A DNA stretch of 64,000 bases from Opitutus terrae PB90-1. GTDB taxonomy: Bacteria; Verrucomicrobiota; Verrucomicrobiia; Opitutales; Opitutaceae. Below are positions 9,064 to 17,903 of this stretch, piece after piece. The position numbers were made by a program, and so were the translations under genes. The DNA is taken from contig NC_010571.1 in assembly GCF_000019965.1 (NCBI RefSeq), positions 3,295,001 to 3,359,000 of the forward strand, written 5' to 3'. Below the pieces are notes generated by a model that saw only the letters and a list, made by a program, of their open reading frames with translations, was not told where the DNA came from and ran no database searches. The first letter of the stretch is position 1; every line of letters starts with the position of its first letter.

Positions 9064-9438
9064 TCACCAGAGCCGCCAGCGCGGCTGCGTGAAGGGCAGC
9101 GTGATCACGAGCGAGAGCGCGGTGAGGATGAGCGCGAGCACCAGCCACGGCTCGGTCAGGGGCGCAGCGACGGTGGAGAGCGCGCCGGCCAGCTGGTTCG
9201 TGCCGGCAACAAGGTCCGGCCAGCTGCCGGCGCGGGCGACGATGAAGATCGCCCCGGCGAGGCCGCCGCCGACGTACGCGACCCAGGGCCACCGGGCGCG
9301 CGCGGTTTGCGGCGGGGGCAGGGCCGCGAGCACGCGCGCCGAAAAACCGTCATCGGGGATGACCGGTGACTGCGCGCGGAGCATTGCCGTGAGCGCGGCG
9401 TCTTCCTGGGGGGAAGCGTTCAGGCTTGAGGGTTCCAT
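9064..9438 (-). CDS. Small membrane protein coupled to an ECF sigma factor, possible anti-sigma factor
   Basis: 124 residues from ATG at 9438. The cytoplasmic N-terminal part (about 1-45) contains DDGFSARVLAALPPP, the kind of segment seen ahead of the membrane helix in small anti-sigma or sigma-associated proteins. Two hydrophobic helices follow (about 50-70 and 93-115). The start codon lies 19 bases inside the end of the sigma factor gene, so translation is probably coupled. A role as negative regulator of that sigma factor is inferred only from position and topology; no ZAS zinc motif is visible. Confidence 0.6.
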   Translation of the reverse strand: MEPSSLNASPQEDAALTAMLRAQSPVIPDDGFSARVLAALPPPQTARARWPWVAYVGGGLAGAIFIVARAGSWPDLVAGTNQLAGALSTVAAPLTEPWLVLALILTALSLVITLPFTQPRWRLW

Positions 9439-9962
9439 GCGGCGAGGAGGTGGCGGAGTTTTTCTTTGCTGCGCGCGAGGTGAGTTTTGACCGTGCCCAG
9501 GGGCCAGTCAACCAGCGTGGCGATTTCGGTGTGCGAGAGTCCTTGCTCGTAGCCGAGATGGATCGCGAGTTGCTCGTCGGGGGAAAGCGTGCGGAGCGCG
9601 GTCGCCAAGTCATGGCGCAGATCGACGGCGGCCGAGGCGTTGCCCGCCGGGCCGGCCGGCAGGTGGTGCTCCGAAAACTCAACGTGCTCGCGCTGACGGC
9701 GGCGGGCGTTGCGCCAGTGATTATGCGCGATGCCGAGCAGCCAGGTGGAAAAGAGCGCGTCACCGCGAAAACGGCCGAGCTGGCGATAGGCGTGGATGAA
9801 GGTTTCCTGGGCGAGGTCATCGGCCAGGGCGATGTCTCCGCGGGTGAGGTGACGGAGGAAGTTCCTGACCATGGACTGATGCCGGCGGACGAGTTCGCCG
9901 AACGCGGCCCGGTCGTCCCGGGCGAGTACGCCCGCGATCAGGTCGGAATCAGAGGGAGTCAC
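9420..9962 (-). CDS. RNA polymerase sigma factor, ECF (sigma-70 family)
   Basis: 180 residues from ATG at 9962. Region 2 is clear (ADDLAQETFIHAYRQLGRF, then FSTWLLGIAHNHWRNARRR). Region 4 is also clear (LSPDEQLAIHLGYEQGLSHTEIA, then WPLGTVKTHLARSKEKLR, a helix-turn-helix). Regions 1.1 and 3 are absent, as in ECF factors. It directs core RNA polymerase to alternative promoters. It is the middle gene of a three-gene minus-strand unit: a DUF6249-like membrane protein 21 bases upstream, and the overlapping small membrane protein downstream. The inducing signal is not visible from the sequence. Confidence 0.9.
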   Translation of the reverse strand: MTPSDSDLIAGVLARDDRAAFGELVRRHQSMVRNFLRHLTRGDIALADDLAQETFIHAYRQLGRFRGDALFSTWLLGIAHNHWRNARRRQREHVEFSEHHLPAGPAGNASAAVDLRHDLATALRTLSPDEQLAIHLGYEQGLSHTEIATLVDWPLGTVKTHLARSKEKLRHLLAAWNPQA

Positions 9963-9983
9963 GGAAGGCGGAAGCCGCCGGCG

Positions 9984-10442
9984 TCACGACTTGTGGCGCG
10001 AGGCGAAGGCCTCGATCACGGCGCCGAGGAGCAGGGCGATCCCGATGAATCCGGGGATGCAGCCGAAATAGCCGACGTTGAAGGACGCGCCGGAAATTTG
10101 GGACAGCGAGACGAAGAGGCCGGCGCCGACGGCGAGGTTGATCAGTCCTCCGATCAGGTAGCCACGCCAGCGCGGCTGGTTGTTCGCGGCCGTCGCGGCT
10201 TTCACGGCGGCCGCGGCGTCGCCGAAGCCAGCACTGTCGGGGAGCACCGGCAGCGGCTGGCCTTTTTCGAGGGCGACTCGCGCGGTCTGGTGCCAGAGCT
10301 CACGCTCGCGGTGTTTGAAGTAAAACGTCGTCACGATGATGACGCCGGCAAAAACCAAGCCGACGACCGGAACGACGATGCTGATCATCCAGGGCTCGAG
10401 ACCGAGATTGGCGAGTGGAAGGTGAGAGAGGTTAAGGTCCAT
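9984..10442 (-). CDS. DUF6249-like membrane protein
   Basis: 152 residues from ATG at 10442. A hydrophobic helix near residues 18-40 (WMISIVVPVVGLVFAGVIIV) is followed by a charged cytoplasmic stretch with YFKHRERELWHQTARVALEKGQPLP, then two more helices (about 92-112 and 122-142). The helix plus 'E(R/K)ALEKGQPLP' layout is typical of DUF6249 proteins that sit beside ECF sigma genes in Verrucomicrobia and Bacteroidetes. It probably heads the sigma factor operon. Function unknown. Confidence 0.6.
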   Translation of the reverse strand: MDLNLSHLPLANLGLEPWMISIVVPVVGLVFAGVIIVTTFYFKHRERELWHQTARVALEKGQPLPVLPDSAGFGDAAAAVKAATAANNQPRWRGYLIGGLINLAVGAGLFVSLSQISGASFNVGYFGCIPGFIGIALLLGAVIEAFASRHKS

Positions 10443-10542
10443 GCGGGGAGTTGGATTCGAGAGTGAGTGTCGCGAGCCGGCCGCTTGGATTCAGCCTGTT
10501 AAAATAATTGCGGGCGGAGAGGCGGTGGGCCCATGTAAGGGC

Positions 10543-11784
10543 ATGTCCGATTCGCTGCCGATGGAAAAACCCAGCAAGGCGCCGCCGCCCGTGGTGAACC
10601 GTGCCGCGTGGCCGAAGCCCTGGGCGCAGCTGAAATACTTCACGTTTCAGCCGGCGATCTTTCCGCGGCTGCTGGGGCAGGTGTCGCCGGACGCGCGGCC
10701 GGGCGATTTCGTGAATGTCTACGACAAGAACGGGCAGCTGACGGGCGGCGGGTTGTTCAATCCGCGGGCGAAAATTCCGCTGCGCGTGGTGACGCATTCG
10801 ACCGAGCCGGTGACGGAGGCGTATTTTGAGACGGCGATCCGGCGGGCGGTGGCGTTGCGGCGCGAGCTGTTCAAGCTCGACGAGACGACGGACGCGTATC
10901 GGTTGATCAATTCCGATGGCGACGGACTCAGCGGGCTGACGATTGACCGCTATGCGGACACGCTGTTGTGCGAGGTGTATTCGCTCGGCATCGCGCAACG
11001 ATTGCCCGGCTGGCTGCCGCTGCTGCACGAACTGGCGGGAACGAAGTTCGCGCGGGTGCAGGTCGATCACGACCTCGGCAGCCTCGAGGGCATCAAGCCG
11101 TCGACGTTCAAGGAAACGAACGCCGCGGCGCCGCGGCTGGTGAAGATTCGCGAGCACGGCGTGCGTTACGAGGTGGATTTCGCGGAGGGGCACAAGACGG
11201 GGTTTTTCTGCGACCAGCGCGAAAACCGGAAGCTGCTCGCGAAGTTCACGCGCGGCGCGCGCGTGCTCGATCTGTGCTGCTACACGGGCGGTTTCTCGCT
11301 CAACGCGAAGGTGGCGGGCGGAGCGGAGGAGGTGACCAGCGTCGATCTCGACGAAGCGGCGATCGCGCAGGCGAAGCGCAACGCGAATCTGAATCAGGCG
11401 CGGCTGAAGTTCGTGCATGCCGATGCGTTCGCCTACGCGCGGCAGATGCAGCAGAACGGAGAGAAGTGGGACGTGGTGGTGCTCGATCCGCCGAAGTTCA
11501 TCTTCACGCGCGACGACCACGGCAACTGGGAGGGCCGGCAGAAATACGAGGACCTGAACCTGCTCGCGATCTCGCTCGTGAAACCGGGCGGGATATTCGT
11601 GACCTGTTCGTGCTCGGGCTTGCTCAGCCTCGAGGATTTCGAGCAGCACGTGATCAAGGCGGCACACCGGCAAAATCGGCGGCTGCAATTCTTCGACCGC
11701 ACGGGTCCGGGCCCGGATCATCCGGTTTACTCGAACTGCCTCGAGAGCCGTTATCTCAAGGTGCTGTGGGCGCGGGTGGTGTAG
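10543..11784 (+). CDS. Class I SAM-dependent rRNA (cytosine-C5)-methyltransferase, RlmI-like
   Basis: 413 residues taking ATG at 10543 (MSDSLPMEKP); the frame stays open to 10441 but that extension looks like leader sequence. It has an N-terminal PUA-like domain (about 30-100), an EEHUD-type central part with DGDGLSGLTIDRYADTLL, then a Rossmann methyltransferase domain with SAM motif I VLDLCCYTGGFSLNA (about 239-253), acidic motif VDLDEAA, catalytic-site motif VVLDPPKF (about 312-319) and TCSCSG. The order matches RlmI/YccW, which methylates 23S rRNA C1962; the exact target in this organism is inferred. Confidence 0.88.
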   Translation: MSDSLPMEKPSKAPPPVVNRAAWPKPWAQLKYFTFQPAIFPRLLGQVSPDARPGDFVNVYDKNGQLTGGGLFNPRAKIPLRVVTHSTEPVTEAYFETAIRRAVALRRELFKLDETTDAYRLINSDGDGLSGLTIDRYADTLLCEVYSLGIAQRLPGWLPLLHELAGTKFARVQVDHDLGSLEGIKPSTFKETNAAAPRLVKIREHGVRYEVDFAEGHKTGFFCDQRENRKLLAKFTRGARVLDLCCYTGGFSLNAKVAGGAEEVTSVDLDEAAIAQAKRNANLNQARLKFVHADAFAYARQMQQNGEKWDVVVLDPPKFIFTRDDHGNWEGRQKYEDLNLLAISLVKPGGIFVTCSCSGLLSLEDFEQHVIKAAHRQNRRLQFFDRTGPGPDHPVYSNCLESRYLKVLWARVV

Positions 11785-11886
11785 GACGTTTCTAATGAAT
11801 CTGCTGCCGGGTCGAGCCCGTCGTCTGGAGCCGCGACGAGGGCGTCGCATCCCCATCCAAGCCTCGTTATCTACGAGATTTCACCC

Positions 11887-12252
11887 GTGAACCCGATCGA
11901 TCTGACTGCAGCGTTCGCGACGATCACGACGCACTGGGATCCGCACATTGTCGGTGAGCTGAACGGCCAGTACGTAAAATGCGTGAAGCTGCGCGGCGAC
12001 TTCGTGTGGCACCACCACGACCACGAGGACGAGTTGTTCCTCGTGCATCGCGGCACGCTGGAGATGCGCTTGCGCGATCGCACGGTGACGCTGCAGCCGG
12101 GTCAGTTCTTCATCGTGCCGCGTGGTGTCGAGCATCAGCCGGCGGCGCGGGACGAGGTCGAAGTCGTGCTGTTCGAACCCGCGGGCACGCTCAACACGGG
12201 CAACGTGCGCGAGGCGCGCACGCGCGACACGTTGAAGCGGCTCGATCGCTGA
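11887..12252 (+). CDS. Cupin-domain protein
   Basis: 121 residues from GTG at 11887. It is a single small cupin barrel. Motif 1 reads HHHDHEDELFLVHRGTLEMRL, giving the two His and the Glu that normally bind metal. Motif 2 reads PGQFFIVPRGVEHQP, giving the third His. Stand-alone cupins of this type are usually metal-dependent isomerases, dioxygenases or sugar-binding proteins; the substrate cannot be read from sequence. It stands 45 bases ahead of the VOC gene on the same strand. Confidence 0.85.
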   Translation: MNPIDLTAAFATITTHWDPHIVGELNGQYVKCVKLRGDFVWHHHDHEDELFLVHRGTLEMRLRDRTVTLQPGQFFIVPRGVEHQPAARDEVEVVLFEPAGTLNTGNVREARTRDTLKRLDR

Positions 12253-12296
12253 CATAAACGCACCATCGCGATTGGAGGTGCGTCAGACCTTGCGCC

Positions 12297-12719
12297 ATGA
12301 TCAAGAAACTCGCCCACGTCTGCCTGTTCACGGATCAACTGCCTGCGATGATCGCGTTTTATCGCGATACGCTGGGCTTCCCGATCAAGTTCACGATGAA
12401 GAACGATGCCGGCGTCGACTTCGGGTACTATTTCGCCACAGGCGAGATGACGTTTGTGGAAATCTTCGATCAGAAGAAAGCGGTCGCGCAGTGGGGCGGG
12501 GAGGTGGTGGCGATGAAATCGAATCACACGGCGCACGCGCGGCATTTTTGTTTCGAGGTGAACGGCCTCGAGCAGGAGGTCGCGCGGCTCGAGGCGAAGG
12601 GACTCGCCGTGAAGCCGGTCAAGGTCGGCATGGATCATTCGAAGCAGGCCTGGATCCAGGATCCCGATGGGAATGACATCGAGTTGATGGAGTACACGCC
12701 GCAGAGCCTGCAGTGGTGA
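12297..12719 (+). CDS. VOC-superfamily (glyoxalase-like) protein
   Basis: 140 residues from ATG at 12297. It has two beta-alpha-beta-beta-beta modules of the vicinal oxygen chelate fold: KKLAHVCLFTDQLPAMIAFY with RDTLGFPIKF near the start, and HFCFEVNGLEQEVARLEAKG with WIQDPDGNDIELMEY at the end. His6 and the C-terminal Glu are in metal-ligand positions. Members include lactoylglutathione lyases, dioxygenases and drug-binding proteins; nothing here fixes the substrate. It may be co-transcribed with the upstream cupin gene. Confidence 0.85.
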   Translation: MIKKLAHVCLFTDQLPAMIAFYRDTLGFPIKFTMKNDAGVDFGYYFATGEMTFVEIFDQKKAVAQWGGEVVAMKSNHTAHARHFCFEVNGLEQEVARLEAKGLAVKPVKVGMDHSKQAWIQDPDGNDIELMEYTPQSLQW

Positions 12720-12819
12720 GCCGGGAAGACTGGACGGTCTGAGCGAAAGCGCATCGTGAGAGGCGGAGCGTCCTGCCCCCAAGGCGCTGCGGCGCGGAGC
12801 GGAACGCGTGAGCGTTTCG

Positions 12820-12908
12820 GCGAAAGCCTCACGGCTTCCGCTACCAAGCGCGTCGAGGGCAACGCGCTCCACCTGACGCCGGTTGGGCGAAAGCCTCACG
12901 GCTTCCGC
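12820..12908. repeat. Two copies of a 22-bp REP-like element
   Basis: The sequence GCGAAAGCCTCACGGCTTCC plus GC occurs at 12820-12841 and again at 12887-12908, 67 bases apart. Each copy is itself an imperfect palindrome (GAAAGCC/GGCTTCC). They lie just upstream of the carbonic anhydrase gene. Confidence 0.7.
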
Positions 12909-12987
12909 CACGTGCCGGCGGAGAGCGGCGGGATGCGTGCCGCGATTCGCGATGGACAAGCGCGCGCGAGTGCGAACCATCCGACGC

Positions 12988-13641
12988 ATGGACGCACTCG
13001 GCCGGCTTTTTGCGCAAAACAAAGCGTGGGCGAACGATATTCGCGCGCGCGATCCGCTGTTCTTCGAGAAGCTTTCGCGTCAGCAGACGCCGGAGTATTT
13101 CTGGATTGGCTGCTCCGACAGCCGCGTGCCGGCGAACGAGATCCTCGGGCTGCTGCCGGGCGAGGTGTTTGTTCATCGCAACATCGCCAACGTCGTCGTG
13201 CACACGGACCTGAATTGCCTGAGTGTGCTGCAATTCGCGGTCGACGTGATCAAGGTGAAGCACGTGATGGTGGTCGGCCACTACGGCTGCAGCGGCGTCG
13301 GTGCGGCGTTGCGCTGCGAGCGCGTGGGGCTGGCGGACAACTGGCTCCGGCACGTGCAGGACGTGCGCGAGAAACACGACGGGTGCCTGTGCGGGCTGCA
13401 GGGCGAGGCGGCGCAGGCGGAGCGGCTGTGCGAATTGAACGTGATCGAGCAGTTCGCCAACGTGTGCGAGACGTCGATCGTGCGCGACGCCTGGAAGCGC
13501 GGGCAACCGCTGGCGGTGCACGGCTGGATTTACGGGCTGCGCGACGGCTTGCTGCGCGACCTTGGCTGCTCGGCCAGCAATCCCGACGAGGCGACGAGCG
13601 GTTACGAGAACGCCGTCGCAAATCTCACCAAGCAGCCGTGA
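12988..13641 (+). CDS. can: Beta-class carbonic anhydrase
   Basis: 217 residues from ATG at 12988 (MDALGRLFAQNK); a slightly longer in-frame start at 12952 is possible. The protein interconverts CO2 and bicarbonate in the cytoplasm. The zinc site is complete: Cys and the Asp/Arg dyad in IGCSDSRVPANE (about 40-51), and His and Cys in GHYGCSGVGAA (about 96-106). FVHRNIANVV and the C-terminal GWIYGLRDGLL are also typical of the E. coli Can type. It is transcribed alone behind two REP-like repeats. Confidence 0.95.
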   Translation: MDALGRLFAQNKAWANDIRARDPLFFEKLSRQQTPEYFWIGCSDSRVPANEILGLLPGEVFVHRNIANVVVHTDLNCLSVLQFAVDVIKVKHVMVVGHYGCSGVGAALRCERVGLADNWLRHVQDVREKHDGCLCGLQGEAAQAERLCELNVIEQFANVCETSIVRDAWKRGQPLAVHGWIYGLRDGLLRDLGCSASNPDEATSGYENAVANLTKQP

Positions 13642-13738
13642 GCGGCGGTTGCAGGCGAGCTCGGTGAGCTGGCGTGGATCAGCCACCTCGCCGGGGAGGC
13701 CCACAGCATGGCTGCGCCGACCTGCGTGCCGGCGAAAC

Positions 13739-13767
13739 AAAAAGCCCGCGGTGAAAAACCGCGGGCT
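13739..13767 (-). terminator. Rho-independent terminator of efp
   Basis: 10-bp perfect stem AGCCCGCGGT (13743-13752) and ACCGCGGGCT (13758-13767), loop GAAAA, followed on the minus strand by a T run (complement of AAAAA at 13739-13743). It lies about 30 bases past the efp stop. Confidence 0.85.
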
Positions 13768-13798
13768 CGAGAAAACAGAAAGAGAGAGAGCAGCCGAA

Positions 13799-14356
13799 TC
13801 AGGCGCGACCGAGATAGCTGCCGTCGGCCGTGCTGATCTTGATGATCTCGCCTTCCTTGATGAAGAGCGGCACCTGCACGACCAGCCCGGTCTCGAGCGT
13901 CGCGGGCTTCTGCACGTTGCTCGCCGTGTCGCCCTTGATGCCCTCGGAGGACTCGACCACCTTCAGCGCGACGGTGGACGGCAGTTCGACCGTGAGCGGC
14001 TTGTCGTCGACGAACAGCACGTCGACCTTGCCGCCGGCGGTGAGGTAGTTTTTCACCTCGCCGAGCGTCTGGGCGCTGAGTTCGATCTGGTCGAACGTGT
14101 CCGGATCGATGAACGCGAACGTCTCGCGGTCGGCGTAGCTGAACTCCAGCGTGCGCTTGTCGGTCGGGAGCACTTCGATCGTGTCCGTCGAGGCGAACCG
14201 CTGATCGAGCGCCTTGCCGTAACGGAGATTCCGCATCTTGACCTGAACGAAAGCCCGCAAATTGCCGGGCGTCCGGTGCTGGGTCTCCATCACCAGATGG
14301 GGCTCGCCGTTGTATTTAATGACTTGTCCTTTGCGGATATCGTTGGCTGCGGGCAT
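13799..14356 (-). CDS. efp: Elongation factor P with Asn at the tip position
   Basis: 185 residues from ATG at 14356 (MPAANDIRKGQVI), the usual EF-P length. It binds between the P and E sites and relieves ribosome stalling at proline runs. There are three beta-barrel domains: a KOW-like domain I (1-63), a central OB domain, and a C-terminal OB domain with SSEGIKGDTASNVQKPATLETG and VQVPLFIKEGE. The domain I loop reads TPGNLRAF, so the tip residue normally occupied by modified Lys34 (E. coli) or Arg32 (Pseudomonas type) is Asn32. Neither EpmA/EpmB nor EarP genes are in the window. It is divergent from lpxC-fabZ. Confidence 0.95.
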   Translation of the reverse strand: MPAANDIRKGQVIKYNGEPHLVMETQHRTPGNLRAFVQVKMRNLRYGKALDQRFASTDTIEVLPTDKRTLEFSYADRETFAFIDPDTFDQIELSAQTLGEVKNYLTAGGKVDVLFVDDKPLTVELPSTVALKVVESSEGIKGDTASNVQKPATLETGLVVQVPLFIKEGEIIKISTADGSYLGRA

Positions 14357-14564
14357 GACGTTGAGGGAGTTGCTCGAAAATGAAAGGGTCCAGAGTGAGG
14401 AATCGGCCAAGAAGGTGTCAAGGCCGCGGGCCGATCAGCCCGGTTTTTAGGCCGGGCAAACGCCGGATGTGGCGGCGGCGCGGGCAGCCGGACCCGCGCG
14501 AACGGCTGGCCACATCCGCGCTTGCGCTCCCCGCCGCAGGTTGCCGACACTGATCCCCAATCGT

Positions 14565-15905
14565 ATGAAACAACGCACCCTCGCGCGTGAGGTCTCGATC
14601 AAGGGCAGCGCGCTGCACACCGGGGATCCGGTTACGCTGACGATGAAGCCGGCGCCGGTGGACCACGGCATTGTGTTCAAGCGCACGGATCTGCATGGCA
14701 GTCCAGAGCTTCGGCCGCGGGTCGACCAAGTCACGGATCTGGTGCGCGCCACGACCATCCAGTCGGGTCACGCCAAGATCCACACGGTGGAGCACGTGCT
14801 GAGCGCGCTGCATGGTTGTGGCATCGACAACGTGCTGCTGGAGATGGACGCGTCGGAGCCGCCGATCATGGACGGATCGGCGCGGCCGTTCGTGAACCTG
14901 ATCCTGCAAGCCGAGCCGGTGGAGCAGGACAAGGATCGCGAGTATTTCGAGCTCGATGCGCCCGTGTCGGTGACGCGCGGCAATTCCTCGATCATCGCGC
15001 TGCCGAGCGACGTGCTGAAAATCTCGTGCACCTCGGCCGACGACCGCGGCATCCACACGCAGCATCTGTCGCTGACGATCGATCCGGAGGTTTACCAGAC
15101 GCAGGTCGCCGCGGCGCGGACGTTCACGATCTACGAGGACATCGAGGAACTGCTGAAGCTGGGCAAGATTCGCGGCGGTTCGCTCGATTGCGCGGTGGTG
15201 ATCCGGGGCGACAAGATCATCTCGAAGGAGCCGCTGCGGTTCAAAGACGAGTTCGTGCGGCACAAGATCCTGGACATCATCGGCGACGTGATGCTGCTCG
15301 GCCTGCCGTTGAAGGCGCACATCGTGGCGACGCGGCCGGGCCATGCGATCAACGCGGAGCTGACCAAGGCCATTTACCAAAAGCTGCTGGAGCGAAAGCA
15401 GGGCGGCACGAAGAAAAAGGAAAAGCCGGTGGCGCCGACGATGCTGCTGACCGACGAGACCTCGCTCGATATCCGCCGGATCCTCGACACGGTCCCGCAT
15501 CGTTACCCGTTCATCATGGTCGATCGGGTGCTCGAGATCAAAGGCCCGGACGAACTGGTGGCGCTGAAGAACGTCACGATCAATGAGCCGTATTTCCAGG
15601 GGCATTTCCCGGGCAATCCGGTGATGCCGGGGGTGCTGCAGATCGAGGCGATGGCGCAGGCGGCGGGCATCCTGATGCTCCGCAAAATTTCCTCGGAAGG
15701 GAAGACGGCGCTCTTCATGAGCTGCGACAAGGTGAAGTTCCGCCGCGCGGTGCGGCCGGGCGACCAGCTCTTGATCCAGGTGAAAATGACGAAGAGCCGC
15801 GGCAACCGGATCGGCGTCGCAGAAGGCCAGTGCAGCGTGAACGGCCAGGTCGTTTCCTCGGCCGAGCTCATGTTCACGGTGATCGACGAAACGGACGTGG
15901 AGTGA
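14565..15905 (+). CDS. lpxC-fabZ: Bifunctional UDP-3-O-acyl-N-acetylglucosamine deacetylase / (3R)-hydroxyacyl-ACP dehydratase (LpxC-FabZ fusion)
   Basis: 446 residues from ATG at 14565. Residues 1-285 are LpxC, the committed zinc-dependent deacetylase of lipid A synthesis: [12 protein letters not shown] carries the first zinc His, HKILDIIGD carries the His and Asp ligands (about 232-240), and PGHAIN carries the catalytic His. Residues about 300-446 are FabZ, the fatty-acid dehydratase: [11 protein letters not shown], then [20 protein letters not shown] with the catalytic His and Glu. A Lys-rich linker (GGTKKKEKP) joins them. This fusion is known from Bacteroidetes, Chlorobi and PVC bacteria. 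It is followed by lpxA 80 bases later. Confidence 0.96.
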   Translation: MKQRTLAREVSIKGSALHTGDPVTLTMKPAPVDHGIVFKRTDLHGSPELRPRVDQVTDLVRATTIQSGHAKIHTVEHVLSALHGCGIDNVLLEMDASEPPIMDGSARPFVNLILQAEPVEQDKDREYFELDAPVSVTRGNSSIIALPSDVLKISCTSADDRGIHTQHLSLTIDPEVYQTQVAAARTFTIYEDIEELLKLGKIRGGSLDCAVVIRGDKIISKEPLRFKDEFVRHKILDIIGDVMLLGLPLKAHIVATRPGHAINAELTKAIYQKLLERKQGGTKKKEKPVAPTMLLTDETSLDIRRILDTVPHRYPFIMVDRVLEIKGPDELVALKNVTINEPYFQGHFPGNPVMPGVLQIEAMAQAAGILMLRKISSEGKTALFMSCDKVKFRRAVRPGDQLLIQVKMTKSRGNRIGVAEGQCSVNGQVVSSAELMFTVIDETDVE

Positions 15906-15985
15906 ACGCACGGTGTGATGGTGGCGTAGTTCACGAGTGGCGGGCCGCAGCCCGCCGCCGCACGAGCGCGCCGGAAAGCTGAGCT

Positions 15986-16774
15986 ATGTCTTCCAAGATT
16001 CATCCGACGGCGATTATTGAACCGGGCGCCCAGCTGGGCAGCGACGTGGAGATCGGCGCCTATGCGTTCGTCGGCACCGGCACGACGTTGGGCGACGGCA
16101 CCCGGCTGCATCACCACGCGAGCGTCGAAGGCAACACCGTGCTGGGCAAGGCGTGCGAGGTTTATCCGTATGCCTGCATTGGCGGCAAGACGCAGGATCT
16201 GAAATACAAGGGCGGGAACCCCGGGCTGCGGATCGGCGATCGCAATGTCTTTCGCGAGTACGTGACCGTGCACGCGGCGACGAAGGACGGCGAAAACACG
16301 ATCATCGGCAATGGCAACAATCTGCTCGCGCTGTCCCATGTGGCGCACGATTGCGTGCTCGGCGACGGGATCGTGATGAGCAACAATGCCGGGCTGGCCG
16401 GGCACGTCACGGTCGAGAATCACGTGGTGATCGGCGCGAACGCGGGGGTGCATCAATTCTGCCGGCTCGGCGCCTTCGTGATGTTGTCGGCGTATGCGAA
16501 GCTCGTGCAGGACGTGCCGCCATTCTTCATCGCTGACGGCGCACCGGCGACGGTACGGACGTTCAACAAGGTCGGGCTGGAGCGCAACGGCTTCACGCCC
16601 GAGCAGATCGAGCGCGTGAAAACCATCTTCCGCATGCTGTATCGCGGCGGGCTCAACCGCACGCAGGCGCTGGAACAGCTCGCGGCGCACGAACAGGCGG
16701 CGAGTGCGGAATTTCAGCGCGTGCTCGAGTTCGCCAAGAAGAGCGAACGCGGGATGGCGGCGGGCGGACGATAG
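15986..16774 (+). CDS. lpxA: Acyl-ACP--UDP-N-acetylglucosamine O-acyltransferase
   Basis: 262 residues from ATG at 15986. It catalyses the first acylation of UDP-GlcNAc in lipid A synthesis. The N-terminal two thirds are hexapeptide repeats of a left-handed beta-helix (IHPTAIIEPGAQLGSDVEIG onward). The catalytic His lies in LSHVAHDCVLGD, and the acyl-contact region GGVHQFCRLG-like reads AGVHQFCRLGAFV. The C-terminal helical domain (NGFTPEQIERVKTIFRMLY) is standard. It follows lpxC-fabZ on the same strand. Confidence 0.96.
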   Translation: MSSKIHPTAIIEPGAQLGSDVEIGAYAFVGTGTTLGDGTRLHHHASVEGNTVLGKACEVYPYACIGGKTQDLKYKGGNPGLRIGDRNVFREYVTVHAATKDGENTIIGNGNNLLALSHVAHDCVLGDGIVMSNNAGLAGHVTVENHVVIGANAGVHQFCRLGAFVMLSAYAKLVQDVPPFFIADGAPATVRTFNKVGLERNGFTPEQIERVKTIFRMLYRGGLNRTQALEQLAAHEQAASAEFQRVLEFAKKSERGMAAGGR

Positions 16775-16816
16775 TCGGAGCGCCACCGCCTAGGCGCGGC
16801 GTGGGTTCGCGTGAGA

Positions 16817-17038
16817 CTACGCGTCGGACCGCTTGGCCTTGATCGCAACCGTGAGCGCATGCGCGCCCGGCGCCGTCTGGCCGCTGAGCTGGAGCATCGT
16901 CCAGCGGATCTCCTCGGTGCCGAGCGTCAGCTGGGCGGTCTTGATGGCGCCGGCGAGCGCCTGGTTGAATTCACCGTGGTCCGACGTGCCGACAAATTCC
17001 TCGATCGTGCGGCCCGACGCTTGGAGAAGCCGTTTCAT
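16817..17038 (-). CDS. Small dodecin-like protein
   Basis: 73 residues from ATG at 17038 (MKRLLQASGRTIEE). The pattern IEEFVGTSDHG...A..AI.TA..TL...IRW....L.G, then ALTVAIKAK, resembles dodecins: VGTS turn, one amphipathic helix, a Trp in the second strand, and a final strand. Dodecins are small flavin-storing spherical dodecamers. The N-terminus lacks the usual 'YKVIE' strand in perfect form, so this is a suggestion only. It lies 70 bases beyond hisI on the same strand. Confidence 0.45.
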   Translation of the reverse strand: MKRLLQASGRTIEEFVGTSDHGEFNQALAGAIKTAQLTLGTEEIRWTMLQLSGQTAPGAHALTVAIKAKRSDA

Positions 17039-17108
17039 GCGAAGCCATGCTGCGCCCTTGGCGTAGGGTCGGGCAAATCCATTCTCCGGCCGCCGACGCG
17101 GGAACCGC

Positions 17109-17564
17109 TTACTTTTTCTTGTAAACGGTCGCGGGATCGAAGAGCCGCTCGGCGGTGAACTGCAACTGCAGCGACGAAGCGTCGAGGCTCGCGAGCTTGC
17201 GATAGAAACAGGATTTGTAGCCGTTGTGGCAGGAGGCGTTGGCGGCACCGGTCTGCTCGACCTTGATGAGCACGACATCCTGATCGCAATCCGTGCGAAG
17301 CTCATGCACGTGCTGCACGTTGCCCGACTCCTCGCCCTTCATCCAGAGTTTGTTGCGGGAGCGGCTCCAGTAGGTGGCTTTTTTCGTGCGCAGCGTGTGG
17401 GCGAGCGATTCGGCGTTCATGAACGCAAACATCAGCACTTCGCCGGTGTGGACGTCCTGGGTGATGCACGGGATGAGCCCGTCCGGGCCAAACTTGGGCT
17501 GGAGCGTGGTGCCGAGCTCGATGTCGGCGGTGGTGGTGCGGGCGGGAAACGCGGGTGTGCTCAT
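17109..17564 (-). CDS. hisI: Phosphoribosyl-AMP cyclohydrolase
   Basis: 151 residues from ATG at 17564. It opens the adenine ring of phosphoribosyl-AMP in the third step of histidine synthesis. Motifs: [44 protein letters not shown], and the metal-binding region [18 protein letters not shown] followed by [11 protein letters not shown] with the conserved Cys residues. There is no fused PRA-PH (HisE) domain and no other his gene is adjacent. Confidence 0.95.
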   Translation of the reverse strand: MSTPAFPARTTTADIELGTTLQPKFGPDGLIPCITQDVHTGEVLMFAFMNAESLAHTLRTKKATYWSRSRNKLWMKGEESGNVQHVHELRTDCDQDVVLIKVEQTGAANASCHNGYKSCFYRKLASLDASSLQLQFTAERLFDPATVYKKK

Positions 17565-17903
17565 GGATGTTCTCAGACACGGAAGAGCAGTCGCGGGCGG
17601 GATTCAATGCCGGGTTTCGAATCGGTGAAACACTCGGATCTGGCAGCGTTGGCAGACTGTGCTGGCACGGTGGGAAATGGAGCCGCGACGCCCTCGTCGC
17701 GGCTGAGTTGTAGCCGGGGTCGCTGACCCCGGCCCGGCCTGCGAGGCCGGCTACAAGAGCGCGAGGTTTTCGTTGCGTGGAAGGATTGCGATCGGATTTG
17801 CCGCGACGAGGGCGTCGCGGCTCCATGACGGCTGACCAGCGCGGGAAACCATGTAGCCGGGGTCGCTGACCCCGGCCCGGCCTCGGCGAGGCCGGCTACA
17901 TGC
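17565..17903. repeat. Intergenic cluster of two palindromic repeat families
   Basis: 339 bases filled mainly by repeats. Family 1, based on GAGCCGCGACGCCCTCG, is at 17677-17704 and, inverted, at 17801-17826. Family 2, based on GTAGCCGGGGTCGCTGACCC, is at 17709-17755 and again at 17852-17901; its 3' half forms a GCCGGCTAC-type hairpin with the 5' end. Family 1 recurs at about 11822-11852 and 31118-31150. No gene is supported here. Confidence 0.75.
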
